A stretch of 64,000 nt of DNA, taken from assembly GCA_023138875.1 (NCBI GenBank), contig JAGLOO010000052.1, positions 16,211 to 80,210 of the forward strand, read 5' to 3'. The notes beneath the pieces are model-generated. The model had not been told where the DNA came from. It did not search any database and saw only the letters and a list, made by a program, of their open reading frames with translations. Position 1 is the first letter of the stretch; the number at the start of each line of letters is the position of its first letter. Shown in pieces: positions 9,181 through 16,723 of the stretch. Position numbers and translations under genes: made by a program. Origin of the DNA: Bacteroidales bacterium. GTDB lineage: Bacteria; Bacteroidota; Bacteroidia; Bacteroidales; GCA-2748055.

Positions 9181-9441
9181 ATGGCACATAAGAAAGGAGC
9201 CGGTAGTTCAAGAAACGGTCGTGAATCAGAGAGTAAACGACTGGGGGTTAAGCTTTATGGTGGTCAGGCTGTGAGAGCTGGCAATATCATCGTAAGGCAA
9301 AGAGGCACCGTTCACCATCCTGGCAGCAATGTGGGTTTGGGAAAAGACCATACGTTATTCGCCATGATCGACGGAAAGGTGAAGTTTACAAAAAAAAGGG
9401 ACAACAAATCCTATGTTTCCATCGAACCGGTGGAAAACTGA
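9181..9441 (+). CDS. rpmA: 50S ribosomal protein L27
   Basis: An 86-residue L27, starting [20 protein letters not shown], the usual N-terminus that reaches toward the peptidyl transferase centre. It has no Firmicutes-type cleaved leader. The core motifs GVKLYGGQ and IIVRQRGT are present. It forms a conserved operon with rplU. A strong intrinsic terminator follows 31 bases after the stop. Confidence 0.97.
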   Translation: MAHKKGAGSSRNGRESESKRLGVKLYGGQAVRAGNIIVRQRGTVHHPGSNVGLGKDHTLFAMIDGKVKFTKKRDNKSYVSIEPVEN

Positions 9442-9472
9442 TAGGTTTCTTTTAATATTATTTACCCCATTC

Positions 9473-9515
9473 ACCTGTAATGCACTACCTTTAATGTGTG
9501 TTACAGGTTTTTTTT
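9473..9515 (+). terminator. Intrinsic terminator after rpmA, directly before serS
   Basis: ACCTGTAA at 9473-9480 pairs perfectly with TTACAGGT at 9501-9508. The stem continues inward for about five more pairs, two of them G-T. The right arm runs into eight T residues at 9508-9515. The T tract ends only 11 bases before the serS ATG, so the hairpin lies inside any serS leader made from upstream. Confidence 0.75.
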
Positions 9516-9526
9516 ATGTTTTCAAA

Positions 9527-10798
9527 ATGTTAACCATCCAGTTTATTCGTGATAACAGGGACACTGTTATTGAAAGATTGAAGATCAAGAATTTCAAACA
9601 GCCGGAATTGATCGACAGGATCATTTCAAGGGATGATGAGCGGAGGTCATTACAGGTTCAGACCAATGGATTGCAGGCTGAACTAAACCAGCTCAGCAAA
9701 GAGATTGGCATCCTGTTCAAAAAGGGTGAGAAGGATAAGGCCAATGAAGTTAAGAACCGCACCACAGTTATAAAAAATGAGCTGGAGACATTCGAGCGGG
9801 AATTGCAGGAAGCTACCGAAGAATTGAAAGAAATGCTTGTACAGGTGCCCAACCTCCCCCATCCATCCGTTCCGGAGGGTAACTCCGAAGCGGATAACAG
9901 GATCATCCGCGAAGGTGGTATTATGCCCAACCTGCATGAGAATGCCATCCCCCACTGGGAACTGGGTACAAAATACAACCTGATAGATTTTGACCTGGGG
10001 GTAAAGATCACCGGGGGAGGTTTCCCTGTTTTCAGAGGAAAAGGAGCCAAGCTCCAGCGTGCACTGATCACTTACTTCCTGGACCAGAACACCGGTGCCG
10101 GATATGAAGAGCTCCTGCCGCCACTGATGGTCAACGAAGCTTCCGGATTTGGAACAGGGCAGCTTCCCGATAAAGAGGGACAGATGTACCATGTGACCGG
10201 AGATAACCTCTACCTGATCCCCACTTCAGAGATCCCTGTCACCAATATCTATCGCGATGTGATATTAAAGGCGGCGGATTTGCCCATCAAAAATACAGCA
10301 TACACACCCTGTTTCAGGCGCGAAGCCGGTTCATACGGAAAAGATGTTCGGGGGCTGAACCGGGTACATCAGTTTGATAAGGTTGAGATCGTGCAGATCC
10401 AGCATCCATCTGCTTCCTATAACGCACTGGAAGAGATGGTGAACCATGTGGAACAGCTGGTGATCAACCTGGGTCTCCCTTACCGGATAGTCCAACTGTG
10501 TGGAGGTGACCTGAGTTTTACATCAGCCCTGACCTATGATTTTGAAGTATATGCCGCCGCCCAGAAGAAGTGGCTTGAGGTTAGTTCTGTATCCAACTTT
10601 GAGTCGTACCAGGCCAACAGGTTAAAGCTGCGTTACCGGGAACCCGAAGAAAAACGGCCACAGCTGGCCCATACCCTTAATGGAAGCGCCCTGGCCCTTC
10701 CCAGAATTGTGGCCGCTATCCTGGAAAACAATCAGACCCCGGAAGGCATCATGGTTCCTGAAGTACTGCACCCATATACCGGGTTCGATTTTATTTAG
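9527..10798 (+). CDS. serS: Seryl-tRNA synthetase
   Basis: A 423-residue class IIa aminoacyl-tRNA synthetase that charges tRNA-Ser. The N-terminal ~110 residues form the tRNA-binding coiled coil (from LTIQFIRDNRDTVIERLKIK). Catalytic motifs follow: TSEIPVTN, motif 2 (FRREAGSYGKDVRGLNRVHQ) and motif 3 (LNGSALALPRIVAAILE). The ATG at 9527 begins at the conserved N-terminus. The longer open frame reads back into rpmA and is rejected. No clear Shine-Dalgarno sequence is present, and the ATG lies 11 bases after the terminator T tract. Confidence 0.95.
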   Translation: MLTIQFIRDNRDTVIERLKIKNFKQPELIDRIISRDDERRSLQVQTNGLQAELNQLSKEIGILFKKGEKDKANEVKNRTTVIKNELETFERELQEATEELKEMLVQVPNLPHPSVPEGNSEADNRIIREGGIMPNLHENAIPHWELGTKYNLIDFDLGVKITGGGFPVFRGKGAKLQRALITYFLDQNTGAGYEELLPPLMVNEASGFGTGQLPDKEGQMYHVTGDNLYLIPTSEIPVTNIYRDVILKAADLPIKNTAYTPCFRREAGSYGKDVRGLNRVHQFDKVEIVQIQHPSASYNALEEMVNHVEQLVINLGLPYRIVQLCGGDLSFTSALTYDFEVYAAAQKKWLEVSSVSNFESYQANRLKLRYREPEEKRPQLAHTLNGSALALPRIVAAILENNQTPEGIMVPEVLHPYTGFDFI

Positions 10799-10815
10799 TT
10801 TAATCTGGTCCGTTC

Positions 10816-11715
10816 ATGTCCCGGAAATCTCCCAGGAAAGCCTATATCTTCGCCATCCTGGCTGTCCTGTGCTGGGCCACCTCACCCACTGCTTTTAAGC
10901 TTGGTTTGAGATACCAGGACAGTTACCAGTTACTGACAGGTGCATCCATGTCGTCCATGGTGGTCCTGGGTATGATCATGCTGCTTCAGGGTAAATACAG
11001 GTTGCTCCTGGAATTGGGATGGAAAGACGTGGGATTCTCCGTGATGATGGCCCTGCTGAATCCGGTTGCATATTACCTGATACTATTTAAAGCTTACTCC
11101 ATCCTTCCCGCACAGGTGGCCCAACCTCTGAATATGGTATGGCCCATCGTGCTGGTTATCATTTCCATACCCATGCTCCGCCAGAAGATAAGCTGGAAGA
11201 GCATTGGAGCCATGCTCATCAGCTTTTCCGGTGTTGTTGTTGTATCAGCACAGGGTGGAGCTGGCGGAAAGGATCCTGAAAACCGGCTGGGTATTGTACT
11301 TGCCCTTTCCACTTCCATTGTCTGGGCCTTCTACTGGATATATAATCAAAGGGATCAAAAAGATCCGGTGATCAGGCTGTTTCTCAATTTCTTGTTCGCC
11401 TCAGTTTTCTTATTACTGGGCGGGATTCTCAAAGGCAAGGTACTGCCAGGATCACCTGAAGGATGGTACACGGCCATTTACGTGGGAGTTTTCGAAATGG
11501 GTGTTACATTTGTATTGTGGTTGCTGGCCATGCAGTATGCTCCAACCACAGACCGGATCAGTAACCTGGTTTACGCAGCACCATTCCTGAACCTGTTCAT
11601 TGTGAACCTGGTGCTGGATGAAAAGATTTTCCACACAACGGTGTATGGAATTATCCTGCTGGTCTCAGGAATACTGATCCAAAACATAATGGGTAGCCAT
11701 GCAAAAGTCACATGA
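10816..11715 (+). CDS. DMT-superfamily (EamA) transporter
   Basis: A 299-residue protein with ten predicted transmembrane helices in two EamA repeats. The first begins AYIFAILAVLCWATSPTAFK, including the typical W-[AG]-[ST] motif; the second begins around LGIVLALSTSIVWAFYWIYN. DMT proteins are inner-membrane exporters of metabolites and amino acids; the substrate is not predictable here. The 3' end overlaps the ruvC start by 17 bases, so the pair is translationally linked. It begins 17 bases after serS. Confidence 0.88.
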   Translation: MSRKSPRKAYIFAILAVLCWATSPTAFKLGLRYQDSYQLLTGASMSSMVVLGMIMLLQGKYRLLLELGWKDVGFSVMMALLNPVAYYLILFKAYSILPAQVAQPLNMVWPIVLVIISIPMLRQKISWKSIGAMLISFSGVVVVSAQGGAGGKDPENRLGIVLALSTSIVWAFYWIYNQRDQKDPVIRLFLNFLFASVFLLLGGILKGKVLPGSPEGWYTAIYVGVFEMGVTFVLWLLAMQYAPTTDRISNLVYAAPFLNLFIVNLVLDEKIFHTTVYGIILLVSGILIQNIMGSHAKVT

Positions 11716-12256
11716 CAAAATCATCCTTGGAATTGATCCGGGAACCAACCTCATGGGTTTTGGTGTTATTCACAGTACCGGTAAAGATCCCGTTTATATT
11801 GATATGGGTGTGATTGACCTCAAAAAGAGCGGTGACCACTACATGAAACTCAAGAAGATCTATGAAGGCACACTTGCTCTCATCGAAAAATACCAGCCTG
11901 ATGAGGTAGCCTTCGAGGCCCCGTTCTATGGCAAAAACGTACAATCCATGCTTAAGCTGGGCCGGGCACAGGGAGTGGCCATTGCCGCTGTCCTGGCAAG
12001 GGACGTACCTGTATTTGAATATGCTCCCAGAAAAATAAAACTTGCTGTTACCGGTGCTGGCAGTGCTTCCAAAGAGCAGGTATCCGGGATGCTGGCACGC
12101 ATGTTCGATATACGTGAAATCCCGAAAAACCTGGACGCGACCGACGGTCTTGCCGCGGCTGTATGCCATTTCTACCAGAAAGGAATAGCGATGAAAAACC
12201 CCGGCACAAAGAGCTGGGAAGAGTACGTTCGCAAGAATCCCGGAAAGGTCAAATAG
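11699..12256 (+). CDS. ruvC: Holliday junction resolvase RuvC
   Basis: A 185-residue endodeoxyribonuclease that cuts Holliday junctions. The RNase-H-like fold shows the catalytic acidic residues: Asp in ILGIDPGTN, Glu in VAFEAPFYGKN, and Asp in LDATDGLAAAVCH. The segment GRAQGVAIAAV is also typical. Its start lies inside the end of the EamA gene. ruvA and ruvB are not in this window, as is usual in Bacteroidota. It converges with the HIT gene, leaving only 2 bases between stops. Confidence 0.94.
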   Translation: MQKSHDKIILGIDPGTNLMGFGVIHSTGKDPVYIDMGVIDLKKSGDHYMKLKKIYEGTLALIEKYQPDEVAFEAPFYGKNVQSMLKLGRAQGVAIAAVLARDVPVFEYAPRKIKLAVTGAGSASKEQVSGMLARMFDIREIPKNLDATDGLAAAVCHFYQKGIAMKNPGTKSWEEYVRKNPGKVK

Positions 12257-12258
12257 CA

Positions 12259-12654
12259 CTATGCTATTGCAGTGGATATGAGTTCGGCTGTTGCTTTGAA
12301 CTCCTCATCGGTAAAAGATAACTTGGGCTTGCTGAATTCTATATCGTGCAGATCATTGATGGGAACCAGGTGAATATGGGCATGAGGAACTTCAAGACCC
12401 AGGACGGCTACCCCCACCCTTTTACAGTCCATAGTTTTATCGATGGCCAGGGCAACTTTCCTGGCAAACACCATCATGCCACCGAGTATATCATCATCCA
12501 GGTCAAACAAATAATCCGTTTCAACTTTAGGAATGACCAGGGTATGTCCTTTTGCAAGGGGATTAATATCCAGGAAGGCGTAATAGCGCTCATCTTCGTA
12601 GATCCTGTACGAGGGAATCTCTCCTTCAATGATTCTTGAAAAGATGGTTGCCAT
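12259..12654 (-). CDS. HIT-family (HINT-like) hydrolase
   Basis: A 131-residue histidine-triad protein. The triad is HAHIHLVP near residue 95-102; the N-terminus (MATIFSRIIEGEIPSYRIYE) and LVIPKVETDYLFDL are typical of HINT-type nucleoside phosphoramidases, which hydrolyse AMP-lysine or adenylated adducts. It usually carries a zinc site C-x2-C in related Hint proteins, which is absent here. It lies directly downstream of greA on the same strand, 10 bases apart, a pairing that is widely conserved in Bacteroidota. Confidence 0.93.
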   Translation of the reverse strand: MATIFSRIIEGEIPSYRIYEDERYYAFLDINPLAKGHTLVIPKVETDYLFDLDDDILGGMMVFARKVALAIDKTMDCKRVGVAVLGLEVPHAHIHLVPINDLHDIEFSKPKLSFTDEEFKATAELISTAIA

Positions 12655-12664
12655 GGATCCCTGT

Positions 12665-13138
12665 TTAAATTGAAATACCTATAATCTCGAACGACATGAC
12701 ACCCGAAGGAACCTGTATATCCACCACATCACCCACCTTCTTACCCAGCAGGCCTTTTGCAATGGGAGTATCTACGGAGATCTTTCCGTTCTTTATGTCC
12801 GTTTCACTTTCGGAAACAATGGTATATTCAACCTGCTGGTTGTTCCTGGTATTCTTGATCTTCACCTTGTTGAAGATCTGAACACTCGAGGTATCAATCT
12901 TTGATTCGTCGATAATCCGTGCTTTGGCCACCATGTCCTCCAGCCTGGCGATCTTCATTTCCAGCAAACCCTGGGCTTCCTTAGCGGCATCATATTCTGC
13001 ATTTTCAGACAGATCACCTTTGTCCCTGGCATCAGAGATCTGAAGTGAAATGGCGTGTCTTTCCACAGAAATCAGCTGGTCCAGCTCTTTTTTCAAATTG
13101 GCCAGACCCTCCTCGGTCATATAAGAAGCTTTTGCCAT
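12665..13138 (-). CDS. greA: Transcription elongation factor GreA
   Basis: A 157-residue GreA. It inserts its coiled coil into the RNA polymerase secondary channel and stimulates cleavage of backtracked RNA. The N-terminal coiled coil carries the tip acidic residues (SDARDKGDLSENAEYDAAKE, including the DLSENAEY signature), and the C-terminal FKBP-like domain ends GDVVDIQVPSGVMSFEIIGI. The ATG at 13138 gives the canonical start MAKASYMTEEGL. The frame extends upstream but without conservation. It is co-directional with the HIT gene. Confidence 0.96.
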   Translation of the reverse strand: MAKASYMTEEGLANLKKELDQLISVERHAISLQISDARDKGDLSENAEYDAAKEAQGLLEMKIARLEDMVAKARIIDESKIDTSSVQIFNKVKIKNTRNNQQVEYTIVSESETDIKNGKISVDTPIAKGLLGKKVGDVVDIQVPSGVMSFEIIGISI

Positions 13139-13225
13139 AACAAAATTCTCCCTGTTAACTTTATAAAAACAAAAAGAATTCCGCATAAACCGGAACTCTT
13201 CCAGATGTAAAATTACAAAAAATTA

Positions 13226-13696
13226 TTAATAATCAAGGCGATTGATAATTGCCGAGTAGACAACCGCCGTTCCTGCATCAAATTCTTTCACCACTTCAAA
13301 ATAATCTGTCCCATCCTCTTCATCCAGGTCGATATCATCCATAGCTTCGGCCATGCCCCCCCCCTCTGCAAGAATACTGTCCGCGAGCGAATCATATGAA
13401 GGCTTATGCAATCCTTTGTAATCAGCCCACATTCCTTTGGATTCGCTCACAGGTGCAGGCTTCTCTTCAACCTCTTCAACCGGCAGATCTTCTTCATGGT
13501 CCTGCAGGCCCACAATCAATTGGTCTTCCTGCCTACTGTTGAATGCCTTTTCCAGGTTTTCCAGAAATCCTCCGGTAGTGCCTTCACCTGTTTCAGACCC
13601 TGTCCCGGCTGGTTTCTTCTTTTTCCCCATCAACCCTACGATGACGACTACCAGGGTAATCACCACATACAATAAATTACCTATGTCAAAGTCCAT
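13226..13696 (-). CDS. Membrane-anchored acidic protein, unknown function
   Basis: A 156-residue protein with one N-terminal helix (IGNLLYVVITLVVVIVGLMG) followed by KKKK, so the rest should be cytoplasmic. The remainder is strongly acidic and low in complexity (EEDLPVEEVEEKP, DDIDLDEEDGTDYFEV). The C-terminal stretch FDAGTAVVYSAIINRL looks like a short folded or interaction motif. No enzymatic motif was seen. It lies upstream of greA on the same strand with an 87-base gap. Small proteins of this layout occur in many Bacteroidota, but the function is not known. Confidence 0.7.
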   Translation of the reverse strand: MDFDIGNLLYVVITLVVVIVGLMGKKKKPAGTGSETGEGTTGGFLENLEKAFNSRQEDQLIVGLQDHEEDLPVEEVEEKPAPVSESKGMWADYKGLHKPSYDSLADSILAEGGGMAEAMDDIDLDEEDGTDYFEVVKEFDAGTAVVYSAIINRLDY

Positions 13697-13765
13697 CTTT
13701 TAAATGCTAAAATGCAATAATCATGCGTTTACCGAGTTAAAAATACAAAAAATAGGTGATTTTCT

Positions 13766-13773
13766 TACTTTTG
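13766..13773 (+). promoter_or_regulatory. -7 element close to the start codon of the lipoprotein gene
   Basis: TACTTTTG at 13766-13773 is an exact TAnnTTTG match. Only 7 bases separate it from the ATG at 13781, so transcription would begin at or next to the start codon. No clear -33 TTG was seen. Confidence 0.4.
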
Positions 13774-13780
13774 GATCAGA

Positions 13781-14215
13781 ATGAGTATTATTAAAACCCT
13801 GATATCTGTAGTTTTGTTTTTACTTCTTCCCGGATTGCTCACCCCTTCCTGCAATTCCAACCGTGGACAATTGATCCCTTATGTCCGGGTCGATATCTAC
13901 TTGCTTCTCTATGCTGATCTTGCAGACCTGGGAATAGGAAATTCCAAATTGATACAGGGAGGTGTTAACGGGATCGTGCTCTACCGGGAATCTGACTTTG
14001 AGTTTTACGCCTACGACAGAACCTGTACACTCTGGCCGAAGCATGATGAAGCTGTAGTTGAAGATCCCACCTTTTTTGGAGTTTTTGAATGTCCCGATTG
14101 TGGTTCTACCTATTTATTGATGAACGGAGGTGAACCCAATTCTGGCCCCGCCCGTCATGCACTGGTACAATACAAAACATCCCTCAGCGGGGATGTATTA
14201 CACATATCCAACTGA
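13781..14215 (+). CDS. Cysteine-containing lipoprotein, Rieske-fold-like
   Basis: A 144-residue predicted lipoprotein. A hydrophobic N-terminus ends in LLTPSC, a fair lipobox. The mature part has YDRTCTLWPKHD and FECPDCGSTYLL, then NGGEPNSGPARHALVQY near the end. The spacing and the GGEPNSGPA...L..Y pattern resemble the Rieske-type lipoproteins of Bacteroidota. However, the paired histidines of a [2Fe-2S] Rieske site (CxH, CxxH) are missing, so a cluster is doubtful and a zinc or structural disulfide site is possible. It converges with ahcY and has no close functional neighbour. Confidence 0.62.
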   Translation: MSIIKTLISVVLFLLLPGLLTPSCNSNRGQLIPYVRVDIYLLLYADLADLGIGNSKLIQGGVNGIVLYRESDFEFYAYDRTCTLWPKHDEAVVEDPTFFGVFECPDCGSTYLLMNGGEPNSGPARHALVQYKTSLSGDVLHISN

Positions 14216-14231
14216 GTTATCCGCGGAAGGT

Positions 14232-15653
14232 TTAGTAGCGGTAGTGTTCCGGTTTATACGGACCCTCCACTTTTACTCCTAAATACTCAGCCTGATCATC
14301 GGTGAGTCTAGTCAGCTTCACTCCCAGCTGTTCAAGATGCAGGCGTGCTACCTCTTCATCCAGGTATTTGGGCAGTATATACACATCAATCTTATACTCG
14401 TTTTTCCACAGGTCCAGCTGAGCGAGGGTCTGGTTGGAAAATGAATTACTCATCACAAATGACGGATGACCGGTAGCACATCCCAGGTTCACCAACCTCC
14501 CTTCGGCGAGTAGGAATATGGCATGTCCATCCTCATAGAGATATTTGTCAACTTGAGGCTTAATATTGATTTTAGTAATCCCGGTCCACTTCTCCATCTG
14601 GTCAACCTGGATCTCATTGTCGAAATGACCGATGTTGCATACGATGGACTGGTCCTTCATACTGGCCATGTGTTCAGCAGTAATCACATCCTTGTTGCCA
14701 GTGGAGGTTACATAAATATTTCCTTCTTTTACAGCTTCATCCATGGTGGTGACCTCAAAACCTTCCATAGCAGCCTGCAGGGCACAGATGGGATCAATTT
14801 CGGTAACCAGGACCCTTGCCCCGTAAGATTTCATTGAATGGGCACAACCTTTTCCCACATCACCATATCCTGCCACAACAACCACCTTGCCGGCCACCAT
14901 TACATCAGTCGCCCGTTTAATTCCGTCGGCCAGCGATTCGCGGCAGCCGTAGAGGTTATCGAATTTAGATTTCGTAACCGAATCATTCACATTGATGGCC
15001 GGGAAGAGCAGTTTACCCTGTTCCATCATCTGGTAAAGTCGGTGTACGCCGGTGGTGGTCTCTTCCGATACGCCCTTGATTTCCGGAACCATTCTGTTCC
15101 ATTTTCCCGGATCCTCCTGAAGAATTCCTTTAAGGGTGGCGTAGACCACCTCTTCCTCCCTGCTGGATGCCTCCACTTCAAGCACAGATGCGTCGTTCTC
15201 GGCTTCGAATCCCTTGTGGACCAACAATGTGGCATCGCCCCCGTCATCAACGATCAGGTTCGGGCCTTTACCACCGGGAAAGCTCAATGCCTGTGCGGTG
15301 CACCACCAATACTCCTCCAGTGTCTCCCCTTTCCAGGCAAAGACCGGGATCCCGGCTTCAGCAATGGCTGCGGCTGCATGATCCTGAGTACTAAATATGT
15401 TGCAACTTGCCCAGCGTACATCTGCACCCAGTGCTGAAAGCGTTTCAATAAGCACTGCAGTTTGAATGGTCATGTGCAACGATCCCATGATCCGTGCTCC
15501 CTGCAAAGGTTTTTCTCCTGTGTATTTATTCCTGATAGACATCAGGCCGGGCATCTCCTTTTCCGCGATCTCAATCTCTTTCCTTCCAAATTCGGCCTGG
15601 CTCAAATCTGCCACCTTATAGGGGAGTGTTTTTGTGTATGTCATTGTTTCCAT
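14232..15653 (-). CDS. ahcY: Adenosylhomocysteinase (SAH hydrolase)
   Basis: A 473-residue NAD-dependent enzyme that splits S-adenosylhomocysteine into adenosine and homocysteine in the methyl cycle. Typical segments are [20 protein letters not shown] near the start, [34 protein letters not shown], the NAD-binding [10 protein letters not shown], and the C-terminal [13 protein letters not shown]. The start is uncertain among ATGs at 15659, 15653 and 15644. 15653 was chosen because it leaves about nine residues before LPYKVAD and lies a short distance after the promoter element at 15672. The insert after residue ~150 is typical of the long, roughly 470-residue form. Confidence 0.96.
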   Translation of the reverse strand: METMTYTKTLPYKVADLSQAEFGRKEIEIAEKEMPGLMSIRNKYTGEKPLQGARIMGSLHMTIQTAVLIETLSALGADVRWASCNIFSTQDHAAAAIAEAGIPVFAWKGETLEEYWWCTAQALSFPGGKGPNLIVDDGGDATLLVHKGFEAENDASVLEVEASSREEEVVYATLKGILQEDPGKWNRMVPEIKGVSEETTTGVHRLYQMMEQGKLLFPAINVNDSVTKSKFDNLYGCRESLADGIKRATDVMVAGKVVVVAGYGDVGKGCAHSMKSYGARVLVTEIDPICALQAAMEGFEVTTMDEAVKEGNIYVTSTGNKDVITAEHMASMKDQSIVCNIGHFDNEIQVDQMEKWTGITKINIKPQVDKYLYEDGHAIFLLAEGRLVNLGCATGHPSFVMSNSFSNQTLAQLDLWKNEYKIDVYILPKYLDEEVARLHLEQLGVKLTRLTDDQAEYLGVKVEGPYKPEHYRY

Positions 15654-15671
15654 ATTCATTATTTTGGAGTG

Positions 15672-15679
15672 CAAAGGTA
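15672..15679 (-). promoter_or_regulatory. Putative ahcY promoter -7 element
   Basis: The minus strand reads TACCTTTG, an exact TAnnTTTG match, 13-28 bases upstream of the candidate ahcY start codons. A TTTG lies 23 bases further upstream (15703-15706 on the plus strand as CAAA), slightly longer than usual spacing. The 90-base gap leaves no room for a riboswitch. Confidence 0.45.
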
Positions 15680-15747
15680 AACTTTTCTGGAAATATATGG
15701 CCCAAATTCAAACCTGATTGAGCTGAGGATTATGAGCCGAACTCTTT

Positions 15748-16674
15748 TCATAAGAGTTGTTGAATAGTGGCTTTATCCCGTTCAAGCTGGCGCTTCAGTG
15801 CTTCCAGGCCGCTAAACTTCATCTCATCCCTGATCCGTTTCACAAAGTGGATCACTACCTGTTCATCATAAAAGTCGCCCGATACATCAAACAGATGCGC
15901 TTCTATGGTTTTAACTGCCGATGCACTGTCCATGGTTGGACGAAAACCAATGTTCAGCATGCCATTATGGATCTTTCCCCTTAATTCGGTCCTGATGGCA
16001 TATACCCCATTCATGGGGATCAGCTTATAAGGATCCATTGGATGAACATTGGCAGTTGGAAAACCCATCTTCCTTCCTATATGATTTCCTTCCACGATGT
16101 TGCCCGCCAGGTAATAGTGGTATCCAAGTATATTTCTCGCCTGCTCCAGATCTCCTTTAACAATGGATTCCCTGATGGAAGTTGAGCTCACTCGTCCATA
16201 TTCTGAGTTGAACTCAGGCAATCTTTCGATCCTGAACCGATTCAGTTTCGCACATTTTGCCAGTCCTTCCGGATCCCCTTTATGGTCATGTCCAAACCGG
16301 TTATCATAACCCACAAGCAATACCTCGATCCCCAGCCTGTCCACCAAATATTTCTGAACAAAATCACAGGCGGTGAGGGACGCAATTTCCTTATCAAATG
16401 GGACTATGATCAGCTGATCAATTCCGCTTCGACCCAGCTCCCTGATTTTTTCTTCACGTGTATGCAGCAGCTTAAAATCCTGCAGGCCTTTGTTCAGAGC
16501 GATCCTGGGATGGGGCCACAGGGTTACCACCACCGACTCCCCTCCATGCCTTCCTGCCTGCATCTTGAGTTGGTCCAGTATGAACCTGTGTCCGGTGTGC
16601 ACACCATCAAAAATTCCAATGGTGGTTACGGGCCGGGTCAAAGAAATATTTTCGTGAATTAACCTTACTTGCAT
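15748..16674 (-). CDS. ribF: Bifunctional riboflavin kinase / FAD synthetase
   Basis: A 308-residue enzyme that phosphorylates riboflavin to FMN and adenylates FMN to FAD. The N-terminal nucleotidyltransferase domain has TIGIFDGVHTGHRFIL (HxGH-type motif) and the ISSTSIRE-like STSIRESIVKGDLEQA. The C-terminal riboflavin kinase domain has GNHIGRKMGFPTANV and NGVYAIRTE. Length is normal for RibF. It stands upstream of ahcY on the same strand and is divergent from the branching enzyme gene with only 49 bases between the start codons. Confidence 0.95.
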   Translation of the reverse strand: MQVRLIHENISLTRPVTTIGIFDGVHTGHRFILDQLKMQAGRHGGESVVVTLWPHPRIALNKGLQDFKLLHTREEKIRELGRSGIDQLIIVPFDKEIASLTACDFVQKYLVDRLGIEVLLVGYDNRFGHDHKGDPEGLAKCAKLNRFRIERLPEFNSEYGRVSSTSIRESIVKGDLEQARNILGYHYYLAGNIVEGNHIGRKMGFPTANVHPMDPYKLIPMNGVYAIRTELRGKIHNGMLNIGFRPTMDSASAVKTIEAHLFDVSGDFYDEQVVIHFVKRIRDEMKFSGLEALKRQLERDKATIQQLL

Positions 16675-16723
16675 AAAGAGATGATGATTAAGTGCTCAAA
16701 TTTAATAATTTTATAGAGTCGCT

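Noticed and set aside
8655..9189. Long open frames antisense to rplU
   Set aside because: They arise because the Ala/Lys-rich tail uses GCN and AAR codons that rarely give stops on the other strand. The translations are low complexity with no start signals.
14838..15437. A 199-codon open frame antisense to ahcY
   Set aside because: It overlaps the conserved core of SAH hydrolase completely; the composition is that of a shadow frame.
15654..15747. A SAM- or SAH-responsive riboswitch in front of ahcY
   Set aside because: The promoter element lies only 13-28 bases before the start codon, so no leader long enough for an aptamer exists.
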